The notes: generated by a model from the letters alone, not told the origin. A stretch of 53,980 nucleotides of DNA from Penium margaritaceum (GCA_023375785.1 SZWC01003548.1:93444-147423), one strand, 5' to 3'; positions 21,181-32,299 are shown, counted from the first letter of the stretch. Numbers and translations are program-made.

Positions 21181-21533
21181 GGCTTGGTTGAAGTGCAAAA
21201 CGTGGATATGGTGATAGATGTCGAGAATTCTCTAGATATATGGTCACTCCCCCATTCACAAATAGGTAAAGGTCTTTACATTTACGACCTGCGAATTAGG
21301 AAGGTTTTTTGGGTCATGACCTTTGACTGCAAGCGGCCCAAATTCTCGGCGTAGGGAGTATCTCGTCCTCAAAGCGTGCACGCGAAGTCACCTTTTCTAT
21401 GGGCCATGGTCGTTTGGCGCTGCTGAATTACACGTTATTCCCCATATACCACACAATCAAAGAGGGCAAATCCCCACACCCCCTGTTCATCAAACAATAG
21501 CTACATGTCACATTTTTCAATGTATGCACTCGC
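21181..21533. other. Spacer between the copia element and element B
   Basis: No coding frame or known repeat is evident. A word AGATATGGCTTGG follows the copia TSD. The stretch CATATACCACACAATC is AT-rich. Confidence 0.5.
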
Positions 21534-22080
21534 TCTTAAGTCAAACGGAGCGGAGATAGTGAACAGGTAGAGGTTGCGAGGCAGAACACAATTAATAATT
21601 TGGGGCACGAGGAGTTTGTGTCAGCGCTAAGTGTACTTCGATGATAAGTTTCGAAATCATCAAACATATATATAAAAGAATTGAATTACGAATGGGATAT
21701 GGTCAGGGTCCTTGGGTCGATTGTCGAGCGACGCGTGTGGAGTCCCGTCATGAGTGGTCGGATTCGAGAAGCTCTGTCCAGAAGTCGAGGGGCTTCAAGG
21801 ATTGACGGTGAAGATGCAAGATGCATCTTTATAAATTGAGATATGTCAATGCATCAAGAAGTGGACAGAAGGGTCATGACACTTCTGTCGATGATTCTTG
21901 AAAGTGGTCAGAGTTGTCAGAAAGTGAAAAAAGGTTTGCCAGAGGGCGAGGGCAGTTGGCACAATTGTCCTCGACCGTCGGAGTGAAAATCGCAGTCTCG
22001 ACGCGCGATGGGCTATTTGTGTAGTGACATAAATACCCACTCGGAAACATTAGGGACTCGTGGACGTCTAGTACGTAACA
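21534..22080 (-). repeat. 3' LTR of element B
   Basis: Homologous to 29715-30266 and 30529-31050. It carries the shared blocks GTGTACTTCGATGA, ATCAAACATATATA and CGACGCGTGTGGAGT. The first terminal base pair is changed (TC instead of TG). Confidence 0.9.
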
Positions 22081-22095
22081 TCTCCCTCCCTTTTA
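22081..22095 (-). promoter_or_regulatory. Polypurine tract of element B
   Basis: Minus-strand AAAAGGGAGGGAGA immediately precedes U3 of the 3' LTR. A TAA (TAAAAGG) overlaps its start, as TAGAAAGGGG does in element C. Confidence 0.85.
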
Positions 22096-22128
22096 GCCAC
22101 GAGATCCGGACGAGCACAAAGATGTGGC

Positions 22129-22437
22129 TTAGTGATGGCGGTAATATCCGTTGATCAGGTGATCGATGTCGTGGAGGTTGTTATACGGCTCCCAAGAGTT
22201 ATGTGCGGCATCGTAGTCGTGCCTCTTGATAAGATTTTCTATTGTCTTGCCACGTCGTCGATGGCCGAGGATGTCCTCAATGACGTACTCTATGTCCTCA
22301 TCCACTTGGACAGGAGGAGGGATAGGTACATCATTGCCAGGAAACTTTTCTACAGGGTATCGGTAGTGCTTGGTTCTGTTGATATGAAACACCGGATGAA
22401 CGTGCATAGTGTCAGGGAGTTTGAGCTGTGCAACCAT
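22129..22437 (-). pseudogene. Integrase C-terminus and chromodomain, element B
   Basis: An open stretch of 102 codons carries the GPY-related end (VAQLKLPDTMHVHPVFHI) and a chromodomain at about 22305-22147. The chromodomain has EYVIEDILGHR, then LIKRHDYDAAHNSWEP, with Arg at the place where Trp of WKGY is usual, so the aromatic cage is probably incomplete. Upstream the frame is broken. It follows integrase and precedes the polypurine tract. Confidence 0.8.
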
Positions 22438-22778
22438 AAGGGGTTTTCATGAACTCAATCTCAAACCGTCCCAACCATTGGGGTGTAAGCTTTGTACAGT
22501 CGGCTCCACGGAGTTTGATGTTGGTCAAGTTGAGAAAAACTTTGTTGCTGGCGGTGAAAACATCGTCACTGCGATGTCGGCCAACTGCTTATTTCATCGC
22601 CGCTTGTGTCTTCAAAAAATGCCTGATGTGTTTCATCCGAGATGGTGGAGAAGTGATAGCGTTGGACGTCAACCACAAGATGTTGCTTTGGCTGTGGATT
22701 CTGGCTGGTGTGGCGGGAGGTTTGCCATGCACCACTTTGAACGGAGTTTTACCCGTTGCGGTGGAGATCGTCAAATTA

Positions 22779-23226
22779 CCGTACTGACTTTGACTTTCGC
22801 TCAAAATAATTATTTCAATTCGTCCATGTGTGCCCTAAATAACTTTCCACCGTATGGGGGGAACACCTTTGAAATTCAATCTGGACAAATGTATTCCGCC
22901 TATTGTGTTTCCATTAAATGCCTTCTTAAAATTCCGGTTCAACGACTAGTTCACTATCTCGGAAGTGGTCACCACGCCTATAGTCGTTCCTTTGGCAGAA
23001 CCGACTTAGCAGCAGCACGACAGTTGCTTGTATTTTGGCTCAAAGGGTGGGACACAACGATGTACCCCCTCAAGGACGTAAACGATGGATGAAAGTCAGT
23101 TCTCCTCCTCATATTATGAAAGGGGACAGAAAACCATGCCAAAATTAAAGATGGCCTGATTTTGGGTGAAAGTTAGTACCACTGAATTCCAGTTGAGAAT
23201 TTGAGTGAAAGTAAGAATCACTCCGG
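22779..23226. mobile_element. Mariner/Stowaway-like MITE inside the integrase of element B
   Basis: TA occurs on both sides (22777-22778 and 23227-23228). The ends CCGTACTGACTTTGACTTTC and CCGGAGTGATTCTTACTTTC are inverted repeats continuing to CTCAAA (about 19 of 27 positions agree). The related element C at about 31630-31660 lacks this segment and has continuous integrase sequence, confirming an insertion. No transposase is encoded. A second TIR-like word (GGTGAAAGTTAGTACCACT) lies subterminally. Confidence 0.85.
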
Positions 23227-23967
23227 TATATGGGATTTTGGCGGTCATGCATTTTTGTGCCCAATCCGTCCCATGAGGTTCGCATAATGTTCGGAGAAGT
23301 TGTTCGAGCGTTTGGTTGGTCCGCTGGGTTTGGCCATCGGTTTGAGGATGGTTCTGTGTTGATAACTGGACCTGATTGTTATAACGAGTCATCAATTCGC
23401 GCCATAAATGGCTTGTGAATCGACCATCTCTGTCGCTCGTGATGGTTCTTGGTATAGCGTATAGCCGCACGATGTTATTTTGAAACAATCGCGTTTCTTT
23501 GGCAGTGACGGTAGTCGTAGGTGGAATAAAGTGGGAAATTTCGGAAAATGTGTCGACAACCATGAGGATTGCATCATATCCCTCGCATGTGACTGGTAGT
23601 CCTGTGACGAAGTTCATGGAGATGTCGATCCATGGTTCCGTTGAAATGGGGAGCGGTTGTAGAAGTCTAGGTGGCCGTATGCGACGGGATTTTTATCGGT
23701 GACACGTGTCGAAGTATTTGTAAAAGTTGGCCACGTTGGATTGCATATTGTCCCACCATTAGTGCTTCAACCAGCTTCTTCAGTGTTTCGTCTTCTCCAA
23801 AATATCCATATGGACCAGTGTCGTAGCACTCTTTGAGCATCATGCAGTGGAGTTCATCGTTGAGGGGAACGACCACCTGGCGAGTGAATCATCACCGTCA
23901 ATAGCGTGCGAAGTAACGGAATTTTACCTTGTCATATCCGCCATGCTGGTCATAGCCTCGTATGAAC
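23114..23967 (-). pseudogene. Integrase core, element B (degenerate)
   Basis: The minus strand shows MNFVTGLPVTCEGYDAIL near 23610, where the first catalytic Asp is Asn, then ITSDRDGRF and QTDGQTQRTNQTLEQ near 23320, which keep the second Asp and the Glu. The frame then runs into the MITE at 23226 and resumes as STATGKTPFKVVHGKPP near 22750. The N-terminal finger side near 23780-23700 is recognisable only in pieces. The 2.2-kb insertion lies immediately upstream. Confidence 0.8.
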
Positions 23968-24334
23968 AACTGCTCGAGGTATAGTTGATCGTCCCCATTT
24001 CATACATGGCACAATCAATGTATAAGACACTTTCATTTTGGTAATGTCTCCGAAATTGTCTTGGGATGTATTCATCTTCTGTTCACATGAATAACTATGT
24101 ACTTCTGTACCTATTCCATGAAATGTTAATGCAACAAAAAAAAAGCTCAAACAAAATGCAAAACAAAAAGTATGTATGCGTTAGTAGACATATTCTTTTC
24201 CTAGGACTTGTTGTGTATTAATTTGGAGACACCCGAACGGAACGTATATCACTTAAACATACTTTTGTCTGAAACTTTGCCGTCAAACACGTTCTTGCTA
24301 TATGTACCAAACTATTTGTCTCGCTCTCTCAATA

Positions 24335-25500
24335 TCGGACTCCCCCTCCCAAGGCATCGAGTGTACTGGGTGGTTGTATCGGGGCGTGTATCATTGTGAC
24401 AATGTATTTAATTCACTAGTGTATATACATCATTGTATTTCTTTACTTTTCCATCGGATACACGCAAGATATACACTCCCCGAATACACTTTCTCATTGT
24501 GGAGGTGGAGGGGGGGGGTAAGCGTCGGCTCTTGATCTCGCCCTCCCTCCAAAAGGCACTAGTGTATTGGAAAAGTGTACTTGTGAGTGTATAAAATTTG
24601 TGCAATGGGCAAATGAAAAAAAAAACACTTGTGCATTCGAAGTCGTGTGGACATCTATGCACCACCACCACCGATCGTCGACGATCAACTATGTCAATGT
24701 AACAATATAGTTCCCGTATAGAGGGGAGAACTTGCTTCAGAACGGTCGCCACATAGTTGAGAGCACCCTCCCTCCCCCCTGAGGCCAGTGTGTATTTCAG
24801 GGTTGTATCGGGGTATGTCTCGTCGTGACCATTAACTTTGTTCAGTAGTGTCTAGTACATTAGTGTCTTTTTGTTCCTATCGATCGGATACACAGGTCCT
24901 ATACACCCCTACTTTATACAACCCCCCACTTTTGATGTTGGAGGGGGGAGGCGTCAGCATTGGCTCTCGACCCCCCCCTCCCAAAAAAGCCTTTAGTGTA
25001 TTAGCACAATGTAGCCGGTCAGTGTATGAATGTTTGTGCGATGGAAAAACAAAAAAAAACACTTGTGCATTTGAATTCGAGTGCACATGTACACACCGCC
25101 ACCGCCGATTGTCGACGATTAACAATGTCGATGTAACAAAAGAGTTATCGTATAGAGGGGAGAACTCACTACGAAACGGCCGTCACGTAGTTGACAGCCC
25201 CCCCTCCCCCCCGGGAGGCCACTGAGTGTGTTGGGGAGTTGAATCGAGGAGTGTATTGTTGCAGCCATTAACTATGTTCACTAGTGTGTTGTACATTAGT
25301 GTCTTCTTGTATTTATCCATCAGATACACGGACCATATACACCTCCCCAATTCGCTATTGATATTTTAGGGGGGGCCAGCATCGGCTCTCGATCCCCTCC
25401 CGCAAAGGTTCGAGTTTGTTGGCACAGTGTAGCTGGTCAGTGTATCAATGTTTGTGCGATGGAAAAAAAGAAATACACTTGTGCATTCAAAGTTTGTGTG
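24335..25500. repeat. Tandem array of about 430-bp units
   Basis: Three successive related blocks have anchors CGGATACA at 24455, 24885 and (as CAGATACA) 25321, spacings of 430 and 436 bp. Each holds, in order, GTATCGGG, the CGGATACA box, a C/G homopolymer-rich GGAGGGG segment, TAGTGTATT, an A-run followed by CACTTGTGCATT, and GTCGACGAT. Units 1 and 2 are almost complete. Unit 3 decays after the CACTTGTGCATT box near 25475. Confidence 0.85.
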
Positions 25501-25763
25501 TTGTGAAGAAGTTTGTAGACAACATTTTTTGTCCATTTGCACATCGCGACTGTCAAAGTTGGACAATCGACAGTTTAGAGGCACTGACGAGGTTTTGTCA
25601 ACGTTCACCGATTGACGATTTAGGAGAATCGACGACGTCAATCCGGTCGTCGAACTTCAACAGTCACAATGTGTAGATAGATTCCAACCGTCGCGAATGT
25701 TGACGTTCGACGTGGAGACCGTGTCGATGATGTCGACTTGGTCACCACAGAGTCGCAATCTGC

Positions 25764-25827
25764 TTCCTTGTCCGGGCTGTGGCCGGGCCCCGCTACTGTG
25801 GGACCCAGCAGCAGCCCGGGCAAGGAA
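25764..25827. other. Fold-back inside the 2.2-kb insertion
   Basis: TTCCTTGTCCGGGCTG pairs with CAGCCCGGGCAAGGAA (16-bp stem, one mismatch), and inner GGGCCCC and GTGGGACCC can extend the hairpin. It shares words with the perfect hairpin at 13649-13678. Confidence 0.75.
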
Positions 25828-26221
25828 AACAATACCATCCAAAATCCCGTAACGTGACTTCGAGTGGATTGTGGTTCCATCATGTTCAAAGTCAAGATAT
25901 AGGCATTTGTATCTATTACAATTGTATCACATTTAGATCTTGGTACCCAAATAGGTGTGTGTAAGATAAATTTACATTGAGTTGTGAAACATTGTTTCAT
26001 GATATTCATTAGGTAGAAAAAAATGGTATCCTTCCATGACCTTTCTTGTGTTTAAGCATACAGATACACTCTTATGTTTATGAACAGTCGTTAGAAATGC
26101 ATCTGAGTTATAGCTTCAACGGAGGTTCCATGAAACTTCCAAGTGTATACATTAAATGTATACACTGTATGAAGAGTGTATTTCTAAGGTATGATTGACC
26201 ATAAATGAACTGCTCGAGATA

Positions 26222-26740
26222 CGGATCTTGCTGCAAATACAACATTGTTGCCTCAGTCACCAAATCTGGTTGACGGCTAGGGGTGTCTACCGGGTTGGTT
26301 CTGCCTTGCCGGTGCTCAATATCCTAGTCAAACCTGGATTCAAGCAACTCCATCCATTGGGTTCGACGTCGACTGAGTTTTGAATGCATATTCAAATATT
26401 TCAACGCGTGGCGGTCGGTACGTATGATGCATCGGCGACACTCTAGGTAACACTGCCATGTCTTAAACACTTGTACGACCGCCACCATCTGCTTCTCCTG
26501 TGAGGCATAGTTGAGTTCAGATCCGCGCAGATTTCTTGACATGTATGCAACCGGTTGATCTCCATTGCCATGGCCTTGCAGGAGGACCACGCCGATGCCT
26601 TGACCAGAGGCGTCCATAGCCATGATTTAGTCGACTGTTGGATCGGCTAATCTTAGCGGAGCCGCCAAGGTTAGAGCGTTCCGCAAAGCCGTGAACGCTT
26701 CTAGTTCGCAATGTCCCCACCACCACTCATTTTCTTTTCG
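26222..26740 (-). pseudogene. RNase H region, element B
   Basis: The minus strand reads MAMDASGQGIGVVLLQG near 26620 (first Asp), LNYASQEKQMVAVV (Glu) and CIIRTDRHALKYL (second catalytic Asp). This is the RNase H of a gypsy Pol, ending with RRRTQWMELLESRFD and then, after a TGA or frame change, the RQGRTNP-DTPSRQPDL linker to integrase. An in-frame TAA precedes it where element C has Tyr. Except for missing neighbours, the catalytic residues are still present. Confidence 0.8.
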
Positions 26741-26767
26741 AGTGAGGTCAGAGAGAGGCACTGAGAC

Positions 26768-27493
26768 TCAGGTGTAATCCCAAATCAAAGGCTGGTAGTA
26801 ACTGCACAATCCGAGGAAAGCTTGAACATCTCCAATGTTGGTCGGTGTCGGCCGATCAACGAATGCTGCCACTTTTTTTGGATCCATGGTGATCCGTCCG
26901 CCATTGATGATGTGACTCAAAAACTCGATCAAACAACGACCAAAGTCGCATTTCAAGAGTTTTGCAAAAAACTTCTCTCTTTGTAAAACTTCGATAACTT
27001 TTTTAAGATGTCCATCGTGCTCCTCCGGGATGCGGCTGTATACCAGGATGTCTTCGAGGTACACCATGACAAAATCATCAAGGAAGAGGCAGAAAATGTT
27101 GTTCATACCCGCCATGAATGTCACCGGGACATTCGTAAGTCCAAACGGCATTACTATGAACTCAAAGTGCCCGTAGCGAAATTGGAACGCCGTCTTCTCG
27201 ATGTCAGCGTCTACCATGCGAATATGGTGATACCCGTTGTGTAACTTGATCTTGGTGACAATTCGAGCCCCTCGGAGTTGGTCAAAATGTTTGTCGCCTC
27301 GACGGAGAGGGTAGCGGTTCTTGATGGTAGCATCGTTCAACACCCGGTAGTCCACACATATCCGCATTTCATCAGTTTTCTTTTTTATGAGCAGTATGGG
27401 TGCGGCGTACGTTGACATGGATGGATGGATGAACTTCTGACAAAGCATCTCGTTGTGTTTCTTTTTCAACTCGGTCAATTCATGATCACTCAT
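26768..27493 (-). pseudogene. Reverse transcriptase, element B (inactive)
   Basis: A 241-codon open stretch begins MSDHELTELKKKHNEML and includes ICVDYRVLNDATIKNRYPL and [14 protein letters not shown]. The catalytic sites are changed: TKIKLHNGYHHI has Lys where the first Asp is expected, and the YxDD box is YLED. It ends in LGLCSYYQPLIWDYT at a TGA. The order relative to protease upstream and RNase H downstream is normal for Ty3/gypsy. Confidence 0.88.
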
Positions 27494-27899
27494 CTGATAG
27501 GCCCCTCGAACTGTGGGTCAGATGGCCGGTTTCAGCTCGATGCGATGTCGATGTCTTGTTGAGGTGGTAGGGGTTTTGGGAGTTTGTCAAGGAAAACGTT
27601 TGCAAACTCTTGGATGAGTTGTGCCAAAGTTTCGGGTACCATCGCAAACATTTTTTATGCCGATGACGTTGATGAGGCCGATGAGGATAATGAGTCAGCT
27701 GCTGCCACTTCCACTTCCTCCATTGGCTCGAGATGTATGAGCCACGCACGAGCTCATCGTCGTATGTCGTACTTGGCCAAGTTGAGCGGTATCGGCTACA
27801 TAGGTTATCGCTTTTTGGCTACCGTGGCTTCCTCTGTTGCTTTCACCTCTGCTGCTTTTAGTGTCGTCTTCCATCCCACACACGAAAGTTGTCGCTTGG

Positions 27900-28320
27900 C
27901 ACTATGGATTTCCACGTAGACGTCGCCGCTGTCCCAGTCAACCTACGGATTGTGTCCGAGACTGATTTTGTAGTCACTTATTGGACAGGATATCTCGACC
28001 GTTACATCTCATAGATATCCCACTTGTATTCGTAGTGGTTGTCGGATTCTCCATATTTGTAGTCTCTTGTTAATGGGTTTTCCTTCAAACACCCCTAGTA
28101 TGATCTGCAAACCCATCTTCCGAACCATGTCATTGCTTACGAAACTGTGAGAAGCTCCTCCATCCAATGATGTCGTTACCATTCCATGACTTTTGCATCC
28201 TTGAGGTTGCACTCTTAGCAGTATCGCCAGTTGGTCTTCCTCGTATCCTTCTTCAAATTGTGCAATCTCATAAACCCTCTGTAGGGTCGTAGGCCATTCA
28301 GATAGGCGATCAGTTGGCAT
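27900..28320 (-). pseudogene. Aspartic protease, element B (degenerate)
   Basis: The motif TSLDGGASHSFVSNDMVRKMGL near 28150 is the retropepsin active site. The usual D-S/T-G is D-G-G here, which should abolish or weaken activity. The frame stops at 28009 and similarity (ISLGHNP, VDWDSGDVYVEIH) continues in the same region behind a stop. It lies between gag and RT. Confidence 0.78.
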
Positions 28321-28389
28321 AGATCACTCCTCACAGACAAGAGTCACGCCTTTCACTCCTGCCATTTGCCGTTTCCTGACTCCTTTTTC

Positions 28390-29552
28390 TGTAACTATCC
28401 CCCTTTTTTGGCATGTTGCTTGCTTTGGCAGTTGTGAGCGATGTGTCCGACTCTTCCGCACTTGTAGTAGGTATGCGTATCTCTCTGGTCAACGGTGTCT
28501 ACTTCCATTAGAGTCGAGGAGTCCCCTGACTCGCCTTTTTTGTTTCCTCGATAATTGTGGTTGGGAGGTCGCCAGCCGTAGGATTCCAATATCTGAGCGT
28601 TGAAGTCGTCGCTGTCGATCCTTCATCTGTTGCGATCATTTGCGACAAGTCGTTTTGGATGTCAAAATGGCAATCTCTTGTCAGATGTTTTGTTTAAGGC
28701 TGCTGTTGCAGTGAAACCAAAGCTTGTCGAGGGTGATGTCTACACTAGTGATGATCTTGTAGAATCTTGGTGTGTACTCTGCGACGTTGGACTGCTGACG
28801 GAGACATTGGTGCTTGTATCGAGCATCAGACTTCTTGTTCAGTCAACCAAATGATGCAAGCATCATGTACGAGAACTCGTTACTCTCAGTTGGAGGCGTC
28901 GATGCGTCTTGCCATTGCGGGTTGATCTGCTCCAAGGGTAGAATGCCTATGGTCGGCGGCATGAGATGGGCACCGTTGGCCATTGATGAGGCCCCGCTGG
29001 TCTCCTGCTGCTGTTGGATTTTCTTTAGATTAGATCACCAACTTAGTGCCGTGCCACACAAAAAGCGCGGCCACGAGGTCAATTTTCTTTTGTTTGTCTC
29101 TGATCCTAACAGCGCTGAAGTACACCTCCAGACTCGCCAGTCACATCCAAACCGTTGGTCCCTTCAAATTTGCGGGATCGAACGGTTCCGAAGGGGCCGG
29201 GTGATTCTTAGGTTCGCTCGAGATTTGGATATTTCTCTCGACGAGCATCACCTCTTGAGCACTTACATTGCAAAGAGCCTCCATTGCGATGTTGAGCTTT
29301 TGGAATAGATGGCTATTGGTTCCCTCGAACGTGAAGATACGGTTTGCCAGTTCCTCGTTGATTTGCTCCTGTCGTCTGGTGCCACCTTTTGTTCTTGCTG
29401 CCGTCATTGAGGCTGTCGGTAGGGACGGATGGTTTACCACCGTTGGATCCACAACTGGATTGGTCGTCGGAGCCGTAGGGGTTCATCCAACTGCCGCATC
29501 GCCTGTCATGCCAGCGTTTGTTTCTGCTTCATGGTTTGCGTGCATAGGCATG
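28390..29552 (-). pseudogene. Gag, element B (degenerate)
   Basis: Minus-strand fragments include ARTKGGTRRQEQINEEL, a helical segment near 29300 (NSHLFQKLNIAMEAL) and, at the C-terminus, a zinc knuckle near 28460-28420, Y-YK-C-GRVG-H-IAHN-C, whose first Cys is Tyr. In-frame TGA codons are frequent (29141, about 28850, 28685 and 28630 regions), mostly where Arg would fit, and a TAG precedes NMPMHANHEAE. It cannot yield full-length Gag. Confidence 0.72.
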
Positions 29553-29700
29553 TTCTACTCCATCACCGAAGTCGTCCCTGAATTCCCGCTGATAGTCGTC
29601 GGGTGTGCTTGTCCGCTTCACATTGTGGCCATGAAGTCTGCGGATTCTTGAAATGCAAGATGCGCTGACGGCTTCTGCGATGGAGTCCTCCGGAGGGGCA

Positions 29701-29713
29701 TCTCTATTACCAA
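29701..29713 (-). promoter_or_regulatory. Primer-binding site of element B (degenerate)
   Basis: Minus-strand TTGGTAATAGAGA next to the 5' LTR agrees with the tRNA-iMet primer site TGGTATCAGAGC at 9 of 12 positions. Confidence 0.5.
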
Positions 29714-29714
29714 G

Positions 29715-30266
29715 TGTTAAGCCGAATGGAGCGTAGATGGTGAACACATAGAAGTTGTGAGGCAGAAAACGATTAATAATTTGGGACACTTGAGCAATTT
29801 ATGCTTATCTGTTAGTGTACTTCGATGATAAGTGTCAAAATGATCAAACATATATATACAAGTGTCGAGTTACGAATGAGGTATGGTCGGGGTCGTTGGG
29901 TCGATTGTCCAGCGACGCGTGCGGAGTCGCATTGTGAGTGGTCGGATTTGAGAAGCTCTACTGAAAAGTCGGGGGGCTTCGTGGATCCACGGTGAAGATG
30001 TGAGACTCATCTTTATAAACCGAGATATGTCTTGATGCGTCGAGAAGTTGACCGAAGGGTTGTGGAACTTCTGTCGATGATTCTCGAAAGTGGGCGGAGT
30101 TGTCACAAAGTACAAGAAGGTTCAGCGCAGGGCGAGGGCACTTGGCCAAATTTTCCTTAACCATCGGGGTAAAAATCAAGGTCTCAACGCGCGGTGGGCT
30201 TTTTGTGTAATGAAAGAAACTCCCTCTCAGAAAGATTAGGGACTCATGTACGTCTGGTCCGCAACA
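29715..30266 (-). repeat. 5' LTR of element B
   Basis: TG...CA-type ends (TGTTAAGCCGAA to TCCGCAACA). A TATATATA box lies at about 29850-29858, some 135 bases from the downstream LTR end, where an LTR core promoter is expected. Confidence 0.88.
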
Positions 30267-30528
30267 ATCAGAATGCCACGCTTTCCAAAGTTTTATCACA
30301 ACGAGCCATGGTTGTTTTGTGTCATCACGATATGCCATGAGGGGCATAGAAGACTTCACTATATATCCTGTGAAAAAGAGGCTTTTGTTTACATACCAAA
30401 CATAAACGAGTACCAAATGTTTGTACGTGGTCATTATTGTCACTAATTGTATGGCCTACTACATGGCGACTTCTGAGAAAGGTGCAGGGATGGGAGGATG
30501 GGGGGTAATCGGGGGATCGGGTGGAGGG
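30267..30528. other. Spacer between elements B and C, ending in a G-rich tract
   Basis: No coding frame or known repeat. The last 42 bases (30487-30528) are GGGATGGGAGGATGGGGGG followed by further GGGGG, GGG and GGG runs, a strong G-quadruplex candidate touching the LTR of element C. Confidence 0.6.
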
Positions 30529-31050
30529 TGTTAAGCCGAACGGAGCGGAGATGGTGAACAAGAATTTGGAACACTTGAGCAATATATAATTAGCGGTAAG
30601 TGTACTTCGATGACAAGTGTTGAAATGATCAAACATATATATAAAGGTGTCAAGTTACGAATGAGGTACAGTCCAGGTCGTTGGGTCGATCATCGAGCAA
30701 CGCGTGTGGAATTGCATCATGAGTGGTCGGATTCAAGAAGCTCCGCCGAGAATTTAGGAGGCTTCAAGGATCGAAAGTGAAGATACGAGATGAAATTTTT
30801 TAGCTTTAGATATGTCTCGATGCGTGAGAAGTCCACCAAAAGGTCGTGAAAATGTTGTCGATGATTCTCTAAAGTGGTTGGAGTTGTCACAAAGTACGAG
30901 AAGGTTCACCGATGGGTGAGGGCATTTGGCTGAATTGCCCTCGACAGTCGGAGTGAAAATCAAGGTCTCGACGCACGGTGGGCTGTTTGTGTAATGACAG
31001 AAATGCCCACTCAAAAAGATTAGGAACTCGTGTACGTCTTGTCTGTAAAA
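30529..31050 (-). repeat. 3' LTR of element C
   Basis: Homologous to the element B LTRs. The left end is TGTTAAGCCGAACGGAG and the right end TCTGTAAAA (terminal CA lost). The adjoining AGAAAGGGGGGAAG on the minus strand (31051-31064) is the polypurine tract. Confidence 0.88.
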
Positions 31051-31099
31051 CTTCCCCCCTTTCTAGACGCGACGTATCGGCACGCACAGAGATGTGGCC

Positions 31100-32250
31100 C
31101 GGTGACGGCGGTGATATCCTTCGATCAGGTTATCGATGTCGTGGAGGTTGTCCTAGGGTTCCTAGCTGTTATACGCGGTGTCGTAGCTGTGCCACACGAC
31201 AAGATATTCTGTTGTTATGCCACGTTGCCGATGGCCAAGGATATCCTCAAGGACGTACTCTGTGTCCTCGTCCATTTGAATCGGAGGAGGGATAGGTACA
31301 TACATGCCGGGGATGTTTTCTCTGGGGTCTTGGTAGTGCTTGAGTCTGTTGATATGAAACATCGGATGAACGTGCATAGTGTCGAGGAGTTTGAGCCGCA
31401 CAACCATGGGGGTTTGCATGTGCTCAGTCTCAAACGGTCCCAACCATTGGGGTTTGAGCTTTGAACAGTAGGCTCCATGGAGTTTGATGTTGGTTGAGTT
31501 GAGAATAACTTTTCTTTTGGCAGTGAAAACATCATCGCTGCAATGCCGGTCAACTGCTTGTTTCATCCCCGCTTGCATCAGGAAGTTAACCATACACCAC
31601 TTCGAAAGGAATGTTACCCGTTGCGGTGGAGATCGCTGAATTACATGCGGTTTTGGCGGTCGGGAGTTTTTGTGCCCAACTCGTCCCATGCGGTTCGCAC
31701 ATTGTTCGGAGAAATTGTTCGAGCATTTGGTTGGTCCGCTCATTTTGGCCATCGGTTTGAGGATAGATTGCCGTTGATAGCTCGATATGACTGCTGTAGC
31801 GAGTCATCGATTTACACAGGTTTGGCTAGTGATGGTTCTCAGCACGCAGTGTAGCCGTACGATGTTATTTGGAAATAGTCACATTGTTCCTTCGGTGGTG
31901 ACGGTGGTCGTAGTCAGAATAAAGTAAGACATATCTGAAAAACCTGTCGACAACCACAACGATTGCGTCATATCCCTCGGGAGTGATTGGTAGTCCTGTG
32001 ACAAAGTCAATGGACATGTCGTTCCACGGTTCCATCGGAATGGGAGCGGTTGCAGAAGTCCGGGAGGCTGTGTGCGACAGGATTCTATCGCTGACTCGTG
32101 TCGCAAGGTTTGCAGAAGTTGCCCACGTTGGATTGCATCTTGTCCCACCAGTAGTGTTTCGCCAGCTTCATCAGTATCTGTCTTCTCTGAAATGTCCACT
32201 TGGACTAGTGTCATGGCACTCTTCGAGTAGCATGCGGTGGAGTTCATCGT
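31100..32250 (-). pseudogene. Integrase and chromodomain, element C (degenerate)
   Basis: The minus strand shows [10 protein letters not shown] near 32010, which retains the first catalytic Asp unlike the other copies here. It is followed by broken core segments, IYPQTDGQNERTNQMLEQ near 31770, NIPFEVVYG near 31590, and a chromodomain at about 31272-31160 (EYVLEDILGHRQ, LVVWHSY, NS then TAG where Trp is expected). Several frameshifts separate the pieces. It ends before TAGAAAGGGGGG at the polypurine tract. Confidence 0.78.
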
Positions 32251-32299
32251 TCGGGGGAACGACCACCTGGCGACTGAATCATCGCCAGGTGCGTCGTAC

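Larger units (their letters stand above)
23982..26207. mobile_element. 2.2-kb insertion with degenerate terminal inverted repeats and internal tandem array
   Basis: The 14-mer AACTGCTCGAG(G/A)TA occurs at 23968-23981 and 26208-26221. Element C reads straight through here (AACTGCTCAAGGTACGGATC at about 32350), so this is an insertion with target duplication. The ends are long, imperfect inverted repeats: TTTCATACA-x11-AATGTATA-ACACTT near 24000 matches the reverse complement of about 26140-26175, with weaker similarity continuing inward for about 80 bp. Long TIRs and a 9-14-bp duplication suggest a Mutator-like non-autonomous element. No transposase motif is seen. Confidence 0.7.
21534..30266 (-). 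mobile_element. Element B: Ty3/gypsy chromovirus, heavily decayed, with nested insertions
   Basis: LTRs at 21534-22080 and 29715-30266 (TGTTAAG...GCAACA) flank minus-strand gag, protease, RT, RNase H, integrase and chromodomain, a Ty3/gypsy chromovirus order. A polypurine tract lies next to the 3' LTR and a Met-like primer site next to the 5' LTR. The flanking 5-mers (CTCGC and ATCAG) do not match, so the two LTRs may have been altered or exchanged. Two DNA insertions break pol: a 448-bp MITE in integrase (22779-23226) and a 2.2-kb insertion between RNase H and integrase (23982-26207). RT motifs are damaged and TGA stops are frequent. Confidence 0.88.

Noticed and set aside
24408..25641. Repeated minus-strand frames (FECTSVFFF-like) as a gene family
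   Set aside because: They recur because the ~430-bp unit is tandemly repeated. They start and stop at different places and contain homopolymer runs.
21534..30266. Any of the retroelements as autonomous
   Set aside because: Each has at least one disabling change: element A YLNE and a frameshift, B YLED and two insertions, C truncated, D point stops and a frameshift, and copia lacking RT.
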